Source: Moritella sp. Urea-trap-13
Lineage (GTDB): Bacteria > Pseudomonadota > Gammaproteobacteria > Enterobacterales > Moritellaceae
Direction of reading: 5' to 3'
DNA length: 64,000 nucleotides
Assembly (NCBI RefSeq): GCF_002836355.1
Contig: NZ_PJCA01000040.1
Coordinates: 248,001-312,000, forward strand
Shown here piece after piece: positions 25,683 through 33,713 of the stretch. How positions within the stretch are numbered: position 1 is the first letter of the stretch; every line of letters starts with the position of its first letter. A program made the position numbers and the translations under genes. Under the pieces are notes generated by a model, which was not told the origin of the DNA, made no database searches, and saw only the letters and a list, made by a program, of their open reading frames with translations.

Positions 25683-26828
25683 ATGGTTAATTATCCGCAA
25701 GTATTATTTTCATTTTCAAAACGTTTAACATTTCCAAGACGTTATCAGCGCCATTGCATGAGTATCGCCTTGGCGGGATTACTATCTGGTTGTGCTGCTT
25801 CCCCTTTCTTGGGAAATGCAGAGAAAGTAGATGCTTCACAGAAAGTAACTACTTACTTTGATTATAACTTGCAGTCAGCTTCTGGGCAGGATGTTAGCTT
25901 ATCGCGCTTTGTCGAAGAGATTAAAGATGCTGATGTGGTGCTGGTGGGGGAATGGCATACACATACCGGTATTCATCGTTTTCAAACCGAGTTATTACAA
26001 GCCATGCTTGCGGCAGGTGATGATGTTACGTTATCAATGGAGCAATTCACCCGTGACAAACAAGCTGTAGTAAATACTTACTTAGCAGGTGAAATCGGTG
26101 AAGGCACATTAATAACCCAAGCTAATGCGTGGCCAAATTACAGCAGTGATTATCGCCCATTAGTGGAATTAGCTAAGACTAACAATATTGATATAATTGC
26201 TGCCAATGCCCCGAAGCATCTCATTCGTTGTATCGGTAAAGAAGGGATTAGTTATGTTGACAAATTACCCGCGGATCAACGAACTTGGTTAGCGGCGAAT
26301 ATTAATACCCAAAACTCCGCGTACAAAACCTATTTTATGGCATCTATGCATCATGGTGATGAAAGCCAGAATGAAGATAAATTTGCTGCGCAAGTGACAT
26401 GGGATGAAACCATGGCAGAGAGTATTGTTAATTATTTAGCTGATCATTCAAATTCATTACTAGCAGGTAATTCAAATACACCGCTGACGGATGATCTGAG
26501 TAAATTATCCGTAGGCAGTCGGCATAAACAAGTGCTGCATATTGCCGGTAAATTCCATACCGAAAATGGCTTAGGTACCGCGGCTAGTATTCTCGCTCGC
26601 GCGCCGGAATTGAAAGTCGTCATTGTCACGCCTGTAGATGTAACTAATTCGGTAACTAATTCGGTAACTCGTTCGGCAAATAGTGAACTAACAACGGGAG
26701 CCAAAACATCCACCGACTATCGCTTACAGGTAATAACGCCACCCAAGCAGTTCGTCACAAAAGCGAACATGATGGCGTCATTTAAACACTTATCTAAGCG
26801 TAATGATAAGTTAACCTGTATTAAATAA
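25683..26828 (+). CDS. ChaN-family (DUF399) heme-binding-like lipoprotein
   Basis: The frame is open from 25656; I use the ATG at 25683 (AGGG upstream), while 25758 would start just before the lipobox LAGLLSGC. The Cofac_haem_bdg domain is evident: DVVLVGEWHTHTGIHRFQTELLQAM, TLSMEQFTRDKQAVV, IIAANAPKHLIRCIGKEG and VLHIAGKFHTENGLG. ChaN-type proteins are outer-membrane lipoproteins that bind heme; a protease-like fold has also been proposed. A 12-bp repeat inserts VTNSVTNSVTRS near the C-terminus, which looks like an unstructured linker. A link to iron uptake is not supported by neighbours. Confidence 0.85.
   Translation: MVNYPQVLFSFSKRLTFPRRYQRHCMSIALAGLLSGCAASPFLGNAEKVDASQKVTTYFDYNLQSASGQDVSLSRFVEEIKDADVVLVGEWHTHTGIHRFQTELLQAMLAAGDDVTLSMEQFTRDKQAVVNTYLAGEIGEGTLITQANAWPNYSSDYRPLVELAKTNNIDIIAANAPKHLIRCIGKEGISYVDKLPADQRTWLAANINTQNSAYKTYFMASMHHGDESQNEDKFAAQVTWDETMAESIVNYLADHSNSLLAGNSNTPLTDDLSKLSVGSRHKQVLHIAGKFHTENGLGTAASILARAPELKVVIVTPVDVTNSVTNSVTRSANSELTTGAKTSTDYRLQVITPPKQFVTKANMMASFKHLSKRNDKLTCIK
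26640..26675 (+). repeat. In-frame 12-bp tandem repeat in the ChaN-like gene
   Basis: GTAACTAATTCG occurs twice, followed by a variant GTAACTCGTTCG. It encodes three V-T-x-S units. Because 12 is a multiple of three, copy change would alter only linker length. Confidence 0.85.
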
Positions 26829-26849
26829 AAATCTGGACTACGTTTTTAT

Positions 26850-27791
26850 TTAACTGGTTTCAGTACTCGAGCAGGACGTTGATTCCTGCTTGATGCAACG
26901 GGCCAAAATAGCGATAACAATAAAGCCAAATAATAATCGCCCCCACAAAATAGACATCAAGTCAGCGCCGAGTAATAAAATTAAGATGGTATCTTCAATC
27001 ACGCTGTGGGCTAATCCTAAAAAGCACACCGCCAAGAAAATATCCCGCTTACTTATTCTTCCTGTACGTGCCTCATCAATTAACAAGCCCGCACCAAAAC
27101 TTAAGCCCAACACTAAACCTATCACACAGACATTAGTGGTTTCTTTGCCGATGGTTAAGGCCTTTAAAAACGGTGATAACAAGGTTTGCATCAGTTTTTC
27201 GATACCACACCATTTCAATAACCGCATTAATATCATTAAGGCGGCAATGATAAAGAAAATAGAAAATAGCATGCTTAGCTGTGCCATCGTCCAGTCAAAT
27301 AAACTTGAAGAGGCGGGAGTCGGCTGCCAAACAATCACCGCAGGCTGTTGCTGCCAATTACCTAATTGATAGACCTGATTGGCGATCATGCCTAGGATAA
27401 AACCACCGCCAATACGCAAAGGTAGGGTGACTCGCCAAGATACACCAGATAATTTAGCCACAGCGCCTTCTACGGGTAAGGCATGAGCCAGCAGCATCAT
27501 GATGCCAAGCACCGATACTTGCGCGACTGTGAGTGGAGTATCACCTGCTAAATCAAAATATACTGCCATGCCGGTATAGATATTGGTGAGCATGGCCGTT
27601 GCCCAAACCAAGCCCATTTCTTCCGGTAAGCCAACCAGACTCATTAACGGGGCGAGTAGTTTCGCTAACCATTGCGTGCCGCCGAGCATGTCTAATATTT
27701 TTACGATAATAAGGGCGGGCACCATTACTTTGAGTAGTGTCAGATAAACTCGCCATACATCGAGTAATAATGATTTGAAGGTTGTGAACAT
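26850..27791 (-). CDS. Nucleoside-recognition (Gate) domain membrane protein
   Basis: A 313-residue, about eight-helix protein with two Gate-type halves: VMVPALIIVKILDMLGGTQWLAKLLAPLM and VKLIMQ-like ALMILMRLLKWCGIEKLMQTLLSPFLKAL, with LIDEARTGRISKRDIFLAVCFLGLAHSVIEDT, a segment common in this family. Gate-domain proteins are related to concentrative nucleoside transporters and SpmA/SpmB; substrates of this branch are not established. It is divergent from the Lrp-family gene at 27937, which may regulate it. Confidence 0.83.
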   Translation of the reverse strand: MFTTFKSLLLDVWRVYLTLLKVMVPALIIVKILDMLGGTQWLAKLLAPLMSLVGLPEEMGLVWATAMLTNIYTGMAVYFDLAGDTPLTVAQVSVLGIMMLLAHALPVEGAVAKLSGVSWRVTLPLRIGGGFILGMIANQVYQLGNWQQQPAVIVWQPTPASSSLFDWTMAQLSMLFSIFFIIAALMILMRLLKWCGIEKLMQTLLSPFLKALTIGKETTNVCVIGLVLGLSFGAGLLIDEARTGRISKRDIFLAVCFLGLAHSVIEDTILILLLGADLMSILWGRLLFGFIVIAILARCIKQESTSCSSTETS

Positions 27792-27936
27792 GTGTTTGCT
27801 TCCTAGCTGCTAGATAAGTAATAGATAAATAATTGCTGTTTGATGCGATCTATTATATTCAAGCCGCTAGAAATAATTTCAATAATGGCGTACAAATGTT
27901 TATATAAATTTCTTATTTACTAGGCGTTAGTTAATT

Positions 27937-28401
27937 ATGTTTCTCGATCGACTTGATAAAGCCATATTACGCCAGTTACAGCAAGATGCTTCAGTGAGTA
28001 ATTTGCAATTAGCCTCACTGGTTGGTCTTTCTCCGCCAGCTTGTTTTAAGCGGGTGAAAAAATTAAAAAGTGAAGGTGTCATTGCCAGCCAAGTAGTGCT
28101 GCTTGACCAAGATAAGCTGGGTGCGTGTTTACACATGATTGTGAGTGTCGAAATGGAAAGAGACCGTTTAGATTTGAATGATGGTTTTATTAAACGTATT
28201 CGTCTATCGCCTGAAGTCAGAGAGTGTTATCAAGTAACAGGCGGAATTGATTTTGTATTATTGGTGACAGTCGCAAATATGCCTGACTATGAAACCTTCT
28301 GCCAACGTTATTTATATAGTGAGGCGAATATGAAAAACTTTAAAACGCAGATATCAATGAACCGAGTCAAATATGATACCTGCGCTGTTATTCCTGATTA
28401 G
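27937..28401 (+). CDS. Lrp/AsnC-family transcriptional regulator
   Basis: A 154-residue protein with an N-terminal helix-turn-helix (LDKAILRQLQQDASVSNLQLASLVGLSPPACFKRVKKLKSEGVI) and the ligand-binding RAM domain (VSVEMERDRLDLNDGFIKRIRLSPEVRECYQVTGGIDFVLLV). Lrp/AsnC proteins usually sense amino acids as octamers. It faces away from the Gate-domain membrane protein, its likeliest target. Confidence 0.92.
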   Translation: MFLDRLDKAILRQLQQDASVSNLQLASLVGLSPPACFKRVKKLKSEGVIASQVVLLDQDKLGACLHMIVSVEMERDRLDLNDGFIKRIRLSPEVRECYQVTGGIDFVLLVTVANMPDYETFCQRYLYSEANMKNFKTQISMNRVKYDTCAVIPD

Positions 28402-28423
28402 CAAGGTGGACGAATAGCAGGTG

Positions 28424-29062
28424 CTACGCTAATACCTTTTTAATAAACGCCGCCATGCTATCAATGGTTTTCTGAAGGTGGGCTTGATGAGTAAAACCAC
28501 TTTTCACTCTGGGTTTTAAATCATGATCGCCGTCTGCTAACCACAAGAATTCAATATCCTCCGGTAAACCATAACTGTGCACTTCTTCTCTTGTACCTAA
28601 CTTATCCCGATCGCCTTGGGCAATAAATACCGGTTGCTGGATCAATGGAAAATGTTCGGTACGTAATGATTCCGGTTTATTGGCTGGATGAAAAGGAAAA
28701 CCTAAACAGGCGATGCCTTTCACTTTGGCATTAACGGTTAATTCATCTGTGGTTGGGTCGGATGCGACTAAACTTGCCATACGCCCACCCATAGATTTAC
28801 CGCCAATCACCATAGGCTGGTCAATACGGGCAATCAATTGCTGAAACTGAGCTATTAATTTCGGCGCGCGTTCTGGTGGTCGGCGAGTACCGTTATCAAC
28901 ACGTTGCTGCATATAAGGAAAATTGAAACGCGCCACACGAATACCTTGCAGTGCGAGCCCTTGGGCAATGGTTTCCATCACGTCAGAAGTAGCTGGTGCA
29001 CCGGCGCCGTGCGCAAATACAAATAATGGGCCATCGACAGGGCCGTTATAAATGAGTTCCAT
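28424..29062 (-). CDS. Alpha/beta-fold hydrolase (KANL3/Tex30-like)
   Basis: I start at the ATG at 29062 (AGGA 6 bases upstream), giving 212 residues; the open frame extends to 29116. Features: FVFAHGAGAPATSD (oxyanion-region HGAGAP), RFNFPYMQQR, the nucleophile elbow GGKSMGGRMAS with Ser90, the acid in FIAQGDRDKLG, and the histidine in ADGDHDLKP. This is the dienelactone-hydrolase-like family seen next to many bacterial housekeeping genes. The substrate is unknown. Confidence 0.88.
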   Translation of the reverse strand: MELIYNGPVDGPLFVFAHGAGAPATSDVMETIAQGLALQGIRVARFNFPYMQQRVDNGTRRPPERAPKLIAQFQQLIARIDQPMVIGGKSMGGRMASLVASDPTTDELTVNAKVKGIACLGFPFHPANKPESLRTEHFPLIQQPVFIAQGDRDKLGTREEVHSYGLPEDIEFLWLADGDHDLKPRVKSGFTHQAHLQKTIDSMAAFIKKVLA

Positions 29063-29243
29063 GATTTTCCTATGCTGTGGATCGTATCTAAGTGAGGTAA
29101 CGCGTTTAAAAATCATTATACGTGATTGCGAATAGAAGCCTAATTATCTCATTATATTAGCTGCATAGACGGTGAAAATAATAAGTGCTAGTGTGAACTA
29201 ACTTGAGCTTGACCTGTAGCAACGTAACGTGGAGATATAACAC

Positions 29244-29621
29244 ATGGAAATGTATGATTCAGTTAATGTATTTGGGGAGCAATTAGCGTTATGTGGCGAG
29301 GATCCTGTCACTGGTTTTTATCGCGACGGAGCCTGTAATACCTGCAGCCAAGACGCGGGTTCGCATACAGTGTGTATTGAAGTGTCTGCTGAGTTTTTAG
29401 AATACTCGCGCTTTAAAGGCAATGATTTATCAACCGCTGTACCGGAATCTGGCTTTCCAGGTTTACGCGCGGGTGACCGTTGGTGTTTGTGTGCGGCGCG
29501 CTGGTTACAAGCATTGGAAGATAATATGGCGCCGAGAGTATATTTACAAAGAACACACATTAAAGCATTAGAGATCGTGCCTATGGAATTACTTAAACGC
29601 TATTCAATGGATTTGAGCTAA
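29244..29621 (+). CDS. DUF2237 family protein
   Basis: A 125-residue cysteine-rich protein: SVNVFGEQLALCGEDPVTGFYRDGAC and CSQDAGSHTVCIEVSAEFLEYSRFKGNDLSTAVPE, then FPGLRAGDRWCLCAARWLQA and APRVYLQRTHIKALEIVP. These are the conserved blocks of DUF2237, a widespread family of unknown function. GGAG sits 10 bases before the ATG. Monocistronic. Confidence 0.88.
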   Translation: MEMYDSVNVFGEQLALCGEDPVTGFYRDGACNTCSQDAGSHTVCIEVSAEFLEYSRFKGNDLSTAVPESGFPGLRAGDRWCLCAARWLQALEDNMAPRVYLQRTHIKALEIVPMELLKRYSMDLS

Positions 29622-29844
29622 ATAATTAAAATATAACCTTAAATTTACACCGTAAATACCTTTGCGAACGATAGATTACTGACATTCTCTTACAGTTCTT
29701 TTGTTTTCCCTCAGGTATTTCGGGTGTATATATGACCACTAGTTCGTTGTATTGCAGTCATTCATTCCGTTAGACGAGTAATCGTATTTGGTGTGATGGG
29801 ACGGCAATATTGAGTGAGTAGTGTCCATAATTAAGGTATCAACA

Positions 29845-30840
29845 ATGCACAGCAAAAGTATCCGAGAGTTAAGTTGGCTTGCCTATCCAGATTTGAACGA
29901 AAATCAGTGTTCTAATTTGAAAATGCAGCAAAAACAAAAAAAATACCGGTCTAAATTTGTATTCAGAACTATGATGCATTACCCGTATTTTCGTCAATTT
30001 CAACGTGGTATTAATGCTCCTTTCCTGCAATTGTTATTACAACAAGATGCACGTTTTTTGGAAAAAACGTTTCGTCCTTACCTGCACATTGGTAATGGTA
30101 TTGCTAATCGAACTAAGTTAGTCATTGGGCATTATCGCTTTATTAGCGAATGTTTACCTACCCAAACGGGTCTTGCTATTTACAACACAACGCAGGGAAT
30201 TGAAGTCTCTCGATTTACTGTGGGCGAAGATGAATACCGTGTGACGCTGAGCTATTTTGCTTCAAATCATAAAGAAGGTGATTTGTGCATGAAGCTATTG
30301 GATCCAAACGGAAACATTTTTTATTCTATCACCTTCAGCGTTTTTGATGATCCGATTAAGGGACGTACGATTACTGTCGGTAGCCTGCAGGGGCCGAAAA
30401 GTACGCCTGAAATTAATGAGCAAATTAAATATTTTACCAAGCAGCACTTTGGCCAGAGACCTAAAGATTTGATGGTTAAAATACTCACCATTATTGCCAA
30501 TGTTTGGGATGTTAAACTGCTTTTATTAGTTACTAATGAAGGGCATATTTATAGCTCTAAACGTTATGCTGATGACAAAATAAAAACTAATTATAATTGC
30601 CACTGGGAATCATTAGGGGCGACGAAGTACAGCAAGCACCTGTATCAACTCGATCTGCTTGAAGTGAGAAAGTTACCGGAAGATATTAAACGTAGTAAAC
30701 GTGCAATGTATCGTAAACGTTATGAATGGCTTGATGTATTAATGCAAGAACTTGGCGAGAAGCTCGCTCTAAAAGTAACTATCAATACCAATACCAATAC
30801 CAATACCAATACCAATACCAATACCAATACCATTCATTAG
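29845..30840 (+). CDS. VirK/YbjX-family protein (DUF535), copy 2
   Basis: I start at the ATG at 29845 (AAGG 8 bases upstream) rather than the GTG at 29821, giving 331 residues. It shares the family blocks with the 16318 copy: EKTFRPYLHIGN, VGSLQGPKSTPEINEQI, NVWDVKLLLLVTNEGHIYSSKRY and KRAMYRKRYEWLDVL. The two are diverged and neither is next to the other, so they are old paralogues. The C-terminus ends in eight Asn-Thr dipeptides encoded by a perfect hexamer repeat. Role in envelope defence is inferred from VirK/YbjX only. Confidence 0.87.
   Translation: MHSKSIRELSWLAYPDLNENQCSNLKMQQKQKKYRSKFVFRTMMHYPYFRQFQRGINAPFLQLLLQQDARFLEKTFRPYLHIGNGIANRTKLVIGHYRFISECLPTQTGLAIYNTTQGIEVSRFTVGEDEYRVTLSYFASNHKEGDLCMKLLDPNGNIFYSITFSVFDDPIKGRTITVGSLQGPKSTPEINEQIKYFTKQHFGQRPKDLMVKILTIIANVWDVKLLLLVTNEGHIYSSKRYADDKIKTNYNCHWESLGATKYSKHLYQLDLLEVRKLPEDIKRSKRAMYRKRYEWLDVLMQELGEKLALKVTINTNTNTNTNTNTNTNTIH
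30783..30830 (+). repeat. Perfect hexanucleotide repeat (CAATAC)x8 in coding sequence
   Basis: Eight exact CAATAC units encode an (Asn-Thr)8 tail at the end of the DUF535 protein. Slippage would lengthen or shorten the tail by two residues per unit without a frameshift. It is the purest microsatellite in the window. Confidence 0.95.
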
Positions 30841-30945
30841 ATTGACGAGCCTGCCTGCGGTTATAATGTTATCTATTGGTACTTAGAGTATATTTCTGCT
30901 AATATCGAAATATATGTTGTTAGCGGCTAACTTGGAGATATAAAA

Positions 30946-31263
30946 ATGGATATTGATGTAATTGCGAAAGCACTGAAAGAGCTGGGTCATCCAACACGAT
31001 TAACTATTTTTAAAAGTGTCATTCGTGCTGGCTATCAAGGTATTGCGGTGGGTGGCTTACAAGAACAGCTAGCAATCCCGGGCTCTACATTATCGCACCA
31101 TATTTCTAGTTTGGCATCGGCAGGCTTACTTTCACAGCGTCGTGAAGGACGTACTTTGTATTGCGTGGCTGAATACGACAAGTTACAAGCTGTGATTGGT
31201 TTTTTACAAGATGAATGCTGTATTGATGAAATGACGCGCAATATTGCGGAGTCTGATCAATAA
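30946..31263 (+). CDS. ArsR-family winged-helix regulator
   Basis: A 105-residue protein: AKALKELGHPTRLTIFKSVI, LQEQLAIPGSTLSHHISSLASAGLLSQRREGRTLYCVAEYDKL is the ArsR winged helix. The metal-binding ELCVC motif of arsenic sensors is absent, but a DECC cysteine pair sits at the C-terminus. No arsenic genes are near, so the signal may be another metal, a thiol or a redox change. GGAGATATAAAA precedes the ATG. Confidence 0.9.
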   Translation: MDIDVIAKALKELGHPTRLTIFKSVIRAGYQGIAVGGLQEQLAIPGSTLSHHISSLASAGLLSQRREGRTLYCVAEYDKLQAVIGFLQDECCIDEMTRNIAESDQ

Positions 31264-31281
31264 CGCACTATTATTGATATG

Positions 31282-31311
31282 CGTTCCGTAACTTAATGTT
31301 AATACGGAACG
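31282..31311. terminator. Inverted repeat between convergent arsR-like and cytochrome b561 genes
   Basis: CGTTCCGTA (31282-31290) pairs with TACGGAACG (31303-31311). No T-run follows on either strand, so this may be a weak terminator or a transcript-end stabiliser. Confidence 0.4.
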
Positions 31312-31332
31312 ACTTCACATCATCGTCTGGCA

Positions 31333-31851
31333 CTAAATCATTCTTTTCAAAATACGCCTACCCGACATTTCATGTTTTATTAATGCCGCTAAATGACAGA
31401 CTATCAACAGGGCTAATAATCGACAAGTATACAAATGCAGGCTTTCAAAAAAATGAATCGTGCTTTGATCTGCTAGCAGCTGCGGGATAGTAAATAATCC
31501 AAATACCGTTACGTCATGACCCATCATTAATACACCACTGACTAACACCAATGAAACCAATACATAGAGTGAGGTATGTCCTATGTGTGCGAGCTTGGCT
31601 TCTAATATCGACATCGCAGGGTGTGGTGCTGGTACACCTTGTTTTAATCTGTGGTAAATACGCCAACAAAACAGTGGCATAAATACCGTTGTTATCGATA
31701 CATTGAAACTTAAAATATGACTTTTAATATTGCTTTCCAGTTCGAAAAAGGCGATGTATAACCCCGAGATACTTGCCCATAAGATCACCAGCGCTGAGAT
31801 CCAATGAAGGTATTTTGCGGTTGTATCAAATTGATGAGTGAGTTGATTCAT
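31333..31851 (-). CDS. Cytochrome b561-family protein
   Basis: A 172-residue, four-helix membrane protein. LHWISALVILWASISGLYIAF (helix 1 with H16), LFCWRIYHRLKQGVPAPHP, AHIGHTSLYVLVSLVLVSGVLMM (helix 3 with histidine) and FESLHLYTCRLLALLIVCHLAALIKHEM (helix 4 with paired histidines) show the di-heme pattern. Bacterial b561 proteins transfer electrons at the inner membrane, for example oxidising ubiquinol or scavenging superoxide. Monocistronic, convergent with the ArsR gene. Confidence 0.88.
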   Translation of the reverse strand: MNQLTHQFDTTAKYLHWISALVILWASISGLYIAFFELESNIKSHILSFNVSITTVFMPLFCWRIYHRLKQGVPAPHPAMSILEAKLAHIGHTSLYVLVSLVLVSGVLMMGHDVTVFGLFTIPQLLADQSTIHFFESLHLYTCRLLALLIVCHLAALIKHEMSGRRILKRMI

Positions 31852-31873
31852 ATGCGTTCCTACATTCGTGCAG

Positions 31874-31908
31874 ATAAAAAAACAGCGTAAATATGATTTA
31901 CGCTGTTT
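31874..31908 (-). terminator. Rho-independent terminator of gbpA
   Basis: AAACAGCGTAAAT (31880-31892) pairs perfectly over 13 bp with ATTTACGCTGTTT (31896-31908), with a 3-base loop. On the minus strand the stem is followed by seven Ts, 46 bp beyond the gbpA stop. Confidence 0.92.
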
Positions 31909-31953
31909 GACTTAGATTATCTTGATGGTTTTTTTAATTGCTATTAGCCACGA

Positions 31954-33375
31954 TTATGCGCATGGACCAACAAGTACCCAGCCAGAGTAAGGTTGATCAG
32001 GAGTCCTACCTGTATCAGTCCAGCGTTCTGCTTGGTAGATATTGTCTTGATAAGACACTTTATTGCTTGGTTTGTATTGCTTGCTGATATCAATCGCTTG
32101 AACATCTTGGCAATCACCTGGAACGTCAGCATTAATGATATTAAAGCTATTTGATTCTTGTAGTGATAGGTTGCTGTCATCATTAGAGTTAGCCACTGAA
32201 ACCAATTTGAAGTTGCCAGCTGTTACATCATCAAGTGATATTGTAAAGCTTTTCACCGTATCGTTAACATTGGCTGATACCGATGCTATCGCTTTATTAG
32301 CGGCATCAAAAATGGTATTGGTGACATTTAAGTTACCCACAGCTTCAATATTAAAAGTAACCTCTACAGCATTGTTGTTGATTACATATTCATTTTCTAA
32401 GCCTAAAACGCTAATGCTGTCATCAACAGGTATGTCAGCTTTAATAATATCAATTTCAACAGAGCTAAGATTAGAATCCGCTTTTAGATAGACAGCATTA
32501 TTGCCATAAATTGGGGTGAATACATCATCGCTACTTTTCACGCCAGATTTTGCATCTGTTTGTTCAGCATTAATTGCCATCGCTAGATCGTAAGACCAAG
32601 TATTACGTTGACCATGAGCAACCGAGTTAATGTTAATGCTCGTTTCAGCGGTAAACGAACCCGCGGATGAATTAAAGAAGCGGGCTTTTACTTTATCACC
32701 AGCGGCTAAATCTTCTTTTGCTACAATGGTGGTACTTTGTTGCCATGCATCATTTACAGGTGGTGGGGTTACACCATCTTCAAATTCCACGTCGATAACA
32801 TTGTAAAAAGCATTGGCGGTATCATCAACGCTCCAAACTGACAGGATAACTTGATAGCCGCTGCGTTCAGGTACATTACAGCTATGCGCATTACCTAAAT
32901 TCGCCGGAGGCGGTGTCCCGCCCATATCAATAACACAGAAAGGATTGGCTAAATCAAACGACTCACGGGTTAATGGTGCGTTTTGGTTCCAGTCCGGTTT
33001 TGTTATGTAATAAACGTAATCAGTGGTTAGATGGTTAGCGGTACTAAACCAGTGGAAGTCATTCACTCCCGCTTGGATCTTGTTTTTATACCATCTGTTT
33101 GATGACTGCAGATCAAGTACATCAAATGCACCGCCTTTTTGAGCAGATGCGATCTTGCTATCAACAGGGCCTGTTGTAGGAAATCCTTTTGGCGCTTCTA
33201 AACTTTGTCTATCATATGACGCATTCACACAATCATTTTTAAATCCGTTATCTCGATGACATAAATTAACGCGCGAAGGGAACTCGCCAGCGACATAGCC
33301 GTGCGCGATAGCTAAAGTCGGTGCCAGTGCCGCTACTGTTAAGGCCCCGAATGATGCTAAAACTATTTTTTTCAT
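31954..33375 (-). CDS. gbpA: GbpA-like chitin/GlcNAc-binding lytic polysaccharide monooxygenase
   Basis: I start at the ATG at 33375 (GGAG 8 bases upstream), giving 473 residues. A signal peptide ends ...LAIA, exposing His25 (HGYV), the first ligand of the AA10 copper histidine brace; H115 in STANHLTTDYVYYITKPDW is the second. The LPMO domain runs to about 200, followed by the two GbpA-type middle domains (about 210-310 and 320-420) and a C-terminal chitin-binding module (KVSYQDNIYQAERWTDTG, YSGWVLVGPC). V. cholerae GbpA is a secreted colonisation factor that binds GlcNAc and oxidises chitin. The gene is divergent from a c-di-GMP phosphorelay operon. Confidence 0.92.
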   Translation of the reverse strand: MKKIVLASFGALTVAALAPTLAIAHGYVAGEFPSRVNLCHRDNGFKNDCVNASYDRQSLEAPKGFPTTGPVDSKIASAQKGGAFDVLDLQSSNRWYKNKIQAGVNDFHWFSTANHLTTDYVYYITKPDWNQNAPLTRESFDLANPFCVIDMGGTPPPANLGNAHSCNVPERSGYQVILSVWSVDDTANAFYNVIDVEFEDGVTPPPVNDAWQQSTTIVAKEDLAAGDKVKARFFNSSAGSFTAETSININSVAHGQRNTWSYDLAMAINAEQTDAKSGVKSSDDVFTPIYGNNAVYLKADSNLSSVEIDIIKADIPVDDSISVLGLENEYVINNNAVEVTFNIEAVGNLNVTNTIFDAANKAIASVSANVNDTVKSFTISLDDVTAGNFKLVSVANSNDDSNLSLQESNSFNIINADVPGDCQDVQAIDISKQYKPSNKVSYQDNIYQAERWTDTGRTPDQPYSGWVLVGPCA

Positions 33376-33713
33376 ATAATAAACTCCATGTTGAATAAAT
33401 GTTAAATATGCTACAGCTACGTTTTTTAATGCTTCATTATTGAACAAATATGATAACGACCTGTCATTTCTACCACTAGAGTAATAATTATTTCTATTTG
33501 TAAAAATGTGCCTAGAGCCTTGTTACTAAATAGATTTCTGATATAGGCATTTTTTTATTTAAGATTAAAATTATTACTGTGGAATTAGTGCATGTATAAA
33601 CATATATTTCAGAATATATTGTTTGGTGGTTTTCACATTGGACTTATAATGTAATTGCACTGTGACGATTATTAGGTTTGTTATGACGGTATTAGGTCTA
33701 GATGGAAGTGAAG
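33376..33713. other. Divergent intergenic region between gbpA and the phosphorelay operon
   Basis: About 340 bp, AT-rich, holding both promoters. TATTAGGT is repeated (33669-33676 and 33690-33697) just before the XRE start. I find no ORF with a credible start. Confidence 0.5.
33623..33650 (+). promoter_or_regulatory. Candidate promoter of the phosphorelay operon
   Basis: A perfect -10 TATAAT at 33645-33650 lies 63 bp before the XRE start. The best -35 is only TTGGTG at 33623-33628 (16-bp spacer), so activation by a regulator seems likely. Confidence 0.35.

Noticed and set aside
26890-27369. 159-residue plus-strand ORF opposite the Gate-domain gene
   Set aside because: Long only because it is antisense to a hydrophobic protein; Lys/Asn/Pro-rich composition typical of shadows.
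30783-30830. Hexamer repeat as an on/off phase-variation switch
   Set aside because: The unit is a multiple of three and lies at the very 3' end, so copy change cannot shift the frame.
31282-31311. Inverted repeat as an ArsR operator
   Set aside because: It lies downstream of the arsR-like gene between convergent genes, not at a promoter.
31296-31490. 64-residue ORF overlapping cytochrome b561
   Set aside because: Antisense to the C-terminal helices of a recognised cytochrome gene.
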